A DNA stretch of 18,012 nucleotides from Flavobacteriales bacterium. GTDB lineage: Bacteria > Bacteroidota > Bacteroidia > Flavobacteriales_D > Crocinitomicaceae. A program made the translations under genes and the position numbers. This document shows, in pieces, positions 14,771 through 18,012 of this stretch (position 1 is its first letter; each line of letters opens with the position of its first letter). Below the pieces are notes generated by a model that made no database searches, was not told the DNA's origin, and worked only from the letters and a program-made list of their open reading frames with translations. The DNA lies in contig CANHJY010000005.1 of assembly GCA_947461185.1 (NCBI GenBank), positions 1 to 18,012 on the forward strand, written 5' to 3'.

Positions 14771-15487
14771 ATGGTGTCAAAAGTTATTTCGATTCATTCA
14801 GGAAAAATTCTGCAACAAGGAAATTGTGTTTTGGATAAAGTTGAATTAAATGTTGAAAAAAACGAATTTGTTTATCTGATAGGTAAAACAGGTAGTGGAA
14901 AAAGTAGCTTACTCAAAACCTTATATGGCGAACTAAAACTCTCAGAAGGAGACGGTGAAGTAGCTGGATTTAATATCAAAACATTATCAAAAAAAGAAAT
15001 ACCATTGTTAAGAAGAAAAATTGGAATCGTTTTCCAAGATTTTCAGCTTTTAATGGATAGAAATGTTTTGAAAAATCTGCTTTTTGTATTGGGCGCAACA
15101 GGTTGGAAAGATAAGACACTCATGGATAATAGAGCTAGAGAGGTTCTGAGATTAGTTGGAATTGAAAATAAAATCAATGCAATGCCACATGCCCTATCCG
15201 GTGGAGAACAGCAGCGGGTGTCCATCGCTCGTGCCTTATTAAATAAACCTCAATTGATATTAGCTGACGAACCAACCGGTAACTTGGATCCTGAAACATC
15301 AGAAGAAATTATGCAATTAATGCTTGCTATTGCCCAAGAAGAAAACACTGCGGTATTGATGGCAACACATGATATGACCGTTGTTGAAAAATTCCCTGGA
15401 CGCGTTGTAAGGGTAGAGCACGGTCAGTTAAAGGAAATCAACACCATTAATAGATTTGATCCTTTTACTACCTTTGATACCCATTAG
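14771..15487 (+). CDS. ftsE: FtsE-like ABC transporter ATP-binding protein
   Basis: A 238-residue ABC ATPase taken from ATG 14771; the frame extends to 14720 but the upstream residues (MLRFRAAKNGYLHLN) lack conservation. Walker A GKTGSGKS (38-45), Q-loop Gln89 in IVFQDF, signature LSGGEQQR (142-149), Walker B LILADEP with Glu167, H-loop His200. The FQDF motif, the sequence around LLRRKIGIVFQD and the ADEPTGNLDP Walker B region resemble FtsE, which with FtsX controls septal peptidoglycan hydrolysis. LolD and MacB ATPases share most of these motifs, so FtsE is the best but not certain call. No ftsX is adjacent; it would be elsewhere. Convergent with the cyclotransferase gene, 42 bases apart. 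Confidence 0.82.
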   Translation: MVSKVISIHSGKILQQGNCVLDKVELNVEKNEFVYLIGKTGSGKSSLLKTLYGELKLSEGDGEVAGFNIKTLSKKEIPLLRRKIGIVFQDFQLLMDRNVLKNLLFVLGATGWKDKTLMDNRAREVLRLVGIENKINAMPHALSGGEQQRVSIARALLNKPQLILADEPTGNLDPETSEEIMQLMLAIAQEENTAVLMATHDMTVVEKFPGRVVRVEHGQLKEINTINRFDPFTTFDTH

Positions 15488-15529
15488 AATTCATTTGGGA
15501 TATAATTTGAACTATAATTTATTTGAAAA

Positions 15530-16600
15530 CTAAGGTAAAGTTTCAAAAGTAACCTCAAATAATTTAGGCCAATTCTTTCCGGCAAGATACCAAAGATTTT
15601 TATCTGAATTAAAAGCAATACCGTTCAAAACATCACCTCCACCTTTTCCAGCCTTTTCAATTTCATTTGCGTCGATTTCAGCTAAGACTTTTCCTGTTAT
15701 TTCGTCAATTACAACTATGGTATTTGTTCGCCAAACATTAGCATAAATTTTCCCGTCTTGATATTCCAGTTCATTCAGTTGTGTAACTGGCCCAATATTA
15801 TTGTAAACTTGAATCGTTCGCTCAATAGCAAAGGTACTTGGGTTTCTGAAAACCAATTTTTCAGTACCATCACTCATGATAATTTGCTTTCCATTATTAC
15901 ATAGTCCCCAACCTTCTCCATTATAACTGTATTCTTTTACCAATGTCAAATCAGCTTGTTTGTACACAAAGCATTTATTTTGTTGCCAAGTAATTTGATA
16001 TACTTCACCATTCAATAAGGTAATACCTTCACCAAAATATTGATTTTCTAAAGCAACTTTTTGAAGATGATTTCCGGTTGATAAATCAACCTTTGCTATG
16101 ATACTTTGTCCAAAATTACCCGTGCTTTCATACAACGCGCCATTACTAAATTCCAAACCTTGTGTAAAACTTGAAGCATTATGAGGCAAAACAGTTTTAA
16201 TTGTAGGCTTCCATTTTGAAGGAACTTGATCTGATAAGACCACCAACTGCATAGTTTCAGTATACTGATCCCCATCTTTTAAAGAAATATTTAGATATAA
16301 GGTGTGAGCTCCAACTCCTAATTTTTTAGAGGACAAAGTATAAGACACCTTGTTTTTTGGATTGCTCCAACTAGTAACAGTTGAATCATCTATTGTAAGC
16401 TTTAGCGCTTTGATGTTATCGTTTTTTATAACTATAGGTATTTCTTTGGATTCCCCCAATTTGATGGACACAGATGGTTTCAAACTAAATGTAGCCAAAG
16501 CCTCTTCAGAAGTTTTTTCTTGTGTCTTATCATTTGAACAAGAGCACAATAAACCAATTATAATAAAATTTAAAATAGATGATATATAGTGATTTCTCAT
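15530..16600 (-). CDS. Glutaminyl-peptide cyclotransferase, predicted lipoprotein
   Basis: Converts N-terminal glutamine to pyroglutamate. The 356-residue protein has a lipobox LCSC with lipidated Cys21, so it should be anchored to an envelope membrane by LspA processing. An Ig-like beta-sandwich (about 35-125) precedes a five-bladed propeller of the plant/bacterial cyclotransferase type (about 133-356). Family landmarks are FTQGLEF (145-151), LYESTGNFGQS (156-166), YFGEGIT (188-194), YQITW (201-205), EGWGL (229-233), SDGTEKL (243-249), LNELEY (275-280) and IYANVWRTN (285-293). Start ATG overlaps the ytxJ stop by 4 bases (ATGA), a coupled operon with pheS. Secreted proteins in this window begin with Gln, matching its activity. 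Confidence 0.9.
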   Translation of the reverse strand: MRNHYISSILNFIIIGLLCSCSNDKTQEKTSEEALATFSLKPSVSIKLGESKEIPIVIKNDNIKALKLTIDDSTVTSWSNPKNKVSYTLSSKKLGVGAHTLYLNISLKDGDQYTETMQLVVLSDQVPSKWKPTIKTVLPHNASSFTQGLEFSNGALYESTGNFGQSIIAKVDLSTGNHLQKVALENQYFGEGITLLNGEVYQITWQQNKCFVYKQADLTLVKEYSYNGEGWGLCNNGKQIIMSDGTEKLVFRNPSTFAIERTIQVYNNIGPVTQLNELEYQDGKIYANVWRTNTIVVIDEITGKVLAEIDANEIEKAGKGGGDVLNGIAFNSDKNLWYLAGKNWPKLFEVTFETLP

Positions 16601-16944
16601 TTTCCAATAAGTTTATGGTTCAATATTGATGCTGATATGCCTTCATGGGAAGTATGATAAATGACAGCTGCATTTCGTATAACAAGAATCTGAGGTGATT
16701 GGTGCTGTATGACAAAAACTTGACTAATGTAATTCGAAATATCTCTAAAATTCAGTAAATCAAGTAAATAAAAATCTAAATCCTCTGAATTATAAGTCCA
16801 TTCTCTCTCCAATTCTGCAAGCGCATGTCTTGAAACAATGCACCTTGTACTATGTTTGAAAAAAACAACCGTTTTTAGAGACGACCCTTTAATTGCATCA
16901 TCTACTTGTTCTTTTCCACTAAGATTAATCCAAGAAATTGCCAT
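16597..16944 (-). CDS. ytxJ: YtxJ-like bacillithiol-system protein (thioredoxin-like fold)
   Basis: A 115-residue protein with the family pattern FFKHSTRCIVSRHA: single redox Cys35, no second cysteine, so monothiol chemistry as expected for bacilliredoxin-like proteins. A Gln-His-Gln-Ser-Pro loop (80-84) supplies the cis-proline of thioredoxin folds. YtxJ-type proteins are associated with bacillithiol, the low-molecular-weight thiol used by Firmicutes and many Bacteroidota; the biochemical role remains unproven. It lies 9 bases after pheS and overlaps the cyclotransferase gene, so all three are one operon, though functions differ. Start ATG at 16942-16944 gives the normal family length. Confidence 0.88.
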   Translation of the reverse strand: MAISWINLSGKEQVDDAIKGSSLKTVVFFKHSTRCIVSRHALAELEREWTYNSEDLDFYLLDLLNFRDISNYISQVFVIQHQSPQILVIRNAAVIYHTSHEGISASILNHKLIGK

Positions 16945-16953
16945 ATGTCAAAT

Positions 16954-17976
16954 TTACCAACTCGCTCTAAATTGCTTTAAAAACCTAATATCATTTTCAG
17001 AATATAATCTAAGGTCGTTGACCTTATATTTAAGTTGAGTTATGCGCTCTACTCCCATTCCAAATGCGAATCCAGAATAAATATTAGCATCAATACCGGC
17101 TGCTTCCAAAACGTTAGGGTCTACCATACCACATCCCAGAATTTCCAGCCATCCACTATGTTTACAAACATTACAGCCCTTTGCATTACAAATAGAACAA
17201 GAAACATCCACCTCCGCGCTTGGCTCTGTAAATGGAAAGTAGGAAGGTCTCAATCGAATTTGAGCTTGTTCCCCGAACATTTCTTTGGCAAAATATAAAA
17301 GCGTCTGTTTAAGATCTCCAAATGACACACTTTTATCTATGTATAATCCCTCTATTTGATGAAAAAAACAGTGTGCTCTTGCAGAAATGGCTTCGTTTCT
17401 ATACACTCTACCAGGCGAAATGGTACGTATTGGAGGTTGAGATGTCTCCATTACTCTTACTTGAACAGAGCTGGTGTGTGTACGCAAGGCCATTTCTTTT
17501 TCACCTTTTTGCACGAAAAATGTGTCTTGCATATCCCTTGCAGGATGTTCGGGAGGAAAATTAAGGGCTGTAAAATTATGCCAGTCATCTTCGATTTCCG
17601 GACCATCTGAGACGGAAAAACCTATCCTACTAAAAATGTCGACAATTTCTTTTCTCACAAGCGCTATGGGATGGTGCGAACCTATCTCATTCACATCACC
17701 TGGGCGCGAAAAATCAAAGTGCTGGTTGAGGTTGGTATGATCTTCAAGATTATCTTTAAAGTTATTGTATTTTTCTTCAGCAAGATTCCGTAAATTATTA
17801 ATTAATTGTCCAACTTCCTTTTTTTGCTCATTAGGCACGTCTTTCAGCGCACCGTAGAGCGCTTTTACTTGACCTTTTGAACCAAGAAATGCAATACGAA
17901 AACTTTCTAAATCTTGTAAATTTTTAATTTCAAAGACTTCAATGCTATTATTGATTTCAATAATTAGACTTTTCAT
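16954..17976 (-). CDS. pheS: Phenylalanine--tRNA ligase alpha subunit
   Basis: Charges tRNA-Phe as part of an alpha2beta2 class II synthetase with PheT. I start at ATG 17974-17976 (340 residues); a TTG at 17989-17991 would add five residues. An N-terminal coiled-coil domain covers about residues 1-85. Class II motif 1 is HHPIALVRKEIVDIF. The PPEHPARDMQDTFFV segment and LRTHTSSVQVR follow. Motif 2 is GRVYRNEAISARAHCFFHQIEG, and motif 3 is GFAFGMGVERI. A cysteine-rich insert (CSICNAKGCNVC) precedes GWLEILGCGMV, as in other bacterial PheS proteins. First gene visible of the pheS-ytxJ-cyclotransferase operon; its promoter would be at or beyond the window edge. pheT is not adjacent on the downstream side. 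Confidence 0.97.
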   Translation of the reverse strand: MKSLIIEINNSIEVFEIKNLQDLESFRIAFLGSKGQVKALYGALKDVPNEQKKEVGQLINNLRNLAEEKYNNFKDNLEDHTNLNQHFDFSRPGDVNEIGSHHPIALVRKEIVDIFSRIGFSVSDGPEIEDDWHNFTALNFPPEHPARDMQDTFFVQKGEKEMALRTHTSSVQVRVMETSQPPIRTISPGRVYRNEAISARAHCFFHQIEGLYIDKSVSFGDLKQTLLYFAKEMFGEQAQIRLRPSYFPFTEPSAEVDVSCSICNAKGCNVCKHSGWLEILGCGMVDPNVLEAAGIDANIYSGFAFGMGVERITQLKYKVNDLRLYSENDIRFLKQFRASW

Positions 17977-18012
17977 ATTCAAATTGTTCAACGTTACTTA
18001 TACAGATTGAAA

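Noticed and set aside
15488..15529. Possible terminator between the ftsE-like gene and the cyclotransferase gene.
   Set aside because: Only AT-rich sequence with a short direct repeat (TATAATTT twice); no stem-loop with a T tract on either strand.
17018..17027. Another ATAAGGTCAA copy (minus strand), within a TAAGGTC-GTT-GACCTTA inverted repeat.
   Set aside because: It lies within pheS coding for Tyr-Lys-Val-Asn-Asp-Leu, with codons dictated by the protein. It shows that the 10-mer alone can occur by chance, so single half copies carry little weight.
17035..17740. Several overlapping plus-strand frames of 80-90 codons near the right end.
   Set aside because: All are antisense to pheS, which carries all three class II synthetase motifs.

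Overview
The window looks like chromosomal core sequence from a low-GC Bacteroidota, most likely order Flavobacteriales. Evidence: promoter-like TTG-N19-TAnnTTTG elements in place of sigma70 boxes; starts that mostly lack Shine-Dalgarno sequences; a YtxJ-type bacillithiol-system protein; a DUF6427-like membrane protein beside the purine genes; a DksA-like protein with a degenerate zinc finger; and signal peptides followed by Gln at the predicted mature N-terminus. No rRNA, tRNA, transposase, prophage or CRISPR array is visible, and the family assignments are read by eye.

Layout. Positions 1-715 (minus) hold the N-terminal 238 codons of a predicted outer-membrane barrel protein that runs off the left edge. 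An unrecognised 185-residue protein follows (808-1365, minus). The 396-base gap 1366-1761 is the most structured non-coding stretch: a 12-bp palindrome beside the hypothetical gene's start, a good intrinsic terminator oriented to the minus strand with no gene feeding it, and three copies of a 16-bp dyad (TGACAAWNAAGGTCAA) spaced exactly 41 bp apart just upstream of a WYL-type regulator (1762-2583). Tryptophan 2,3-dioxygenase comes next (2697-3647).

Positions 3651-8601 form a minus-strand run read from right to left: DUF6427-like membrane protein, purQ, purD, a CNNM/CBS/CorC membrane protein (GldE-like) and an HxpB-like HAD sugar-phosphate phosphatase. Divergent from it, a well-formed promoter drives a DksA/TraR-like protein and lspA (8749-9840). 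Convergent with lspA, and overlapping its stop by four bases, is an envelope pair on the minus strand: a 1022-residue TPR protein (11549-14617) followed after 2 bp by a 569-residue outer-membrane barrel (9837-11546). Divergent from the TPR gene is an FtsE-like ABC ATPase (14771-15487). The right end is a tight minus-strand operon read pheS, ytxJ, then a plant/bacterial-type glutaminyl-peptide cyclotransferase lipoprotein.

The working themes are purine synthesis (PurQ and PurD are two steps of the IMP pathway), translation (PheS) and envelope biogenesis (LspA, TPR/barrel pair, FtsE-like, cyclotransferase). All three predicted signal-peptidase-I substrates here begin with Gln after the predicted cleavage site, which matches the presence of an envelope glutaminyl cyclase gene. 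The only part that looks accessory or undescribed is the regulator, operator-like array, terminator and hypothetical-protein segment at 808-2583.
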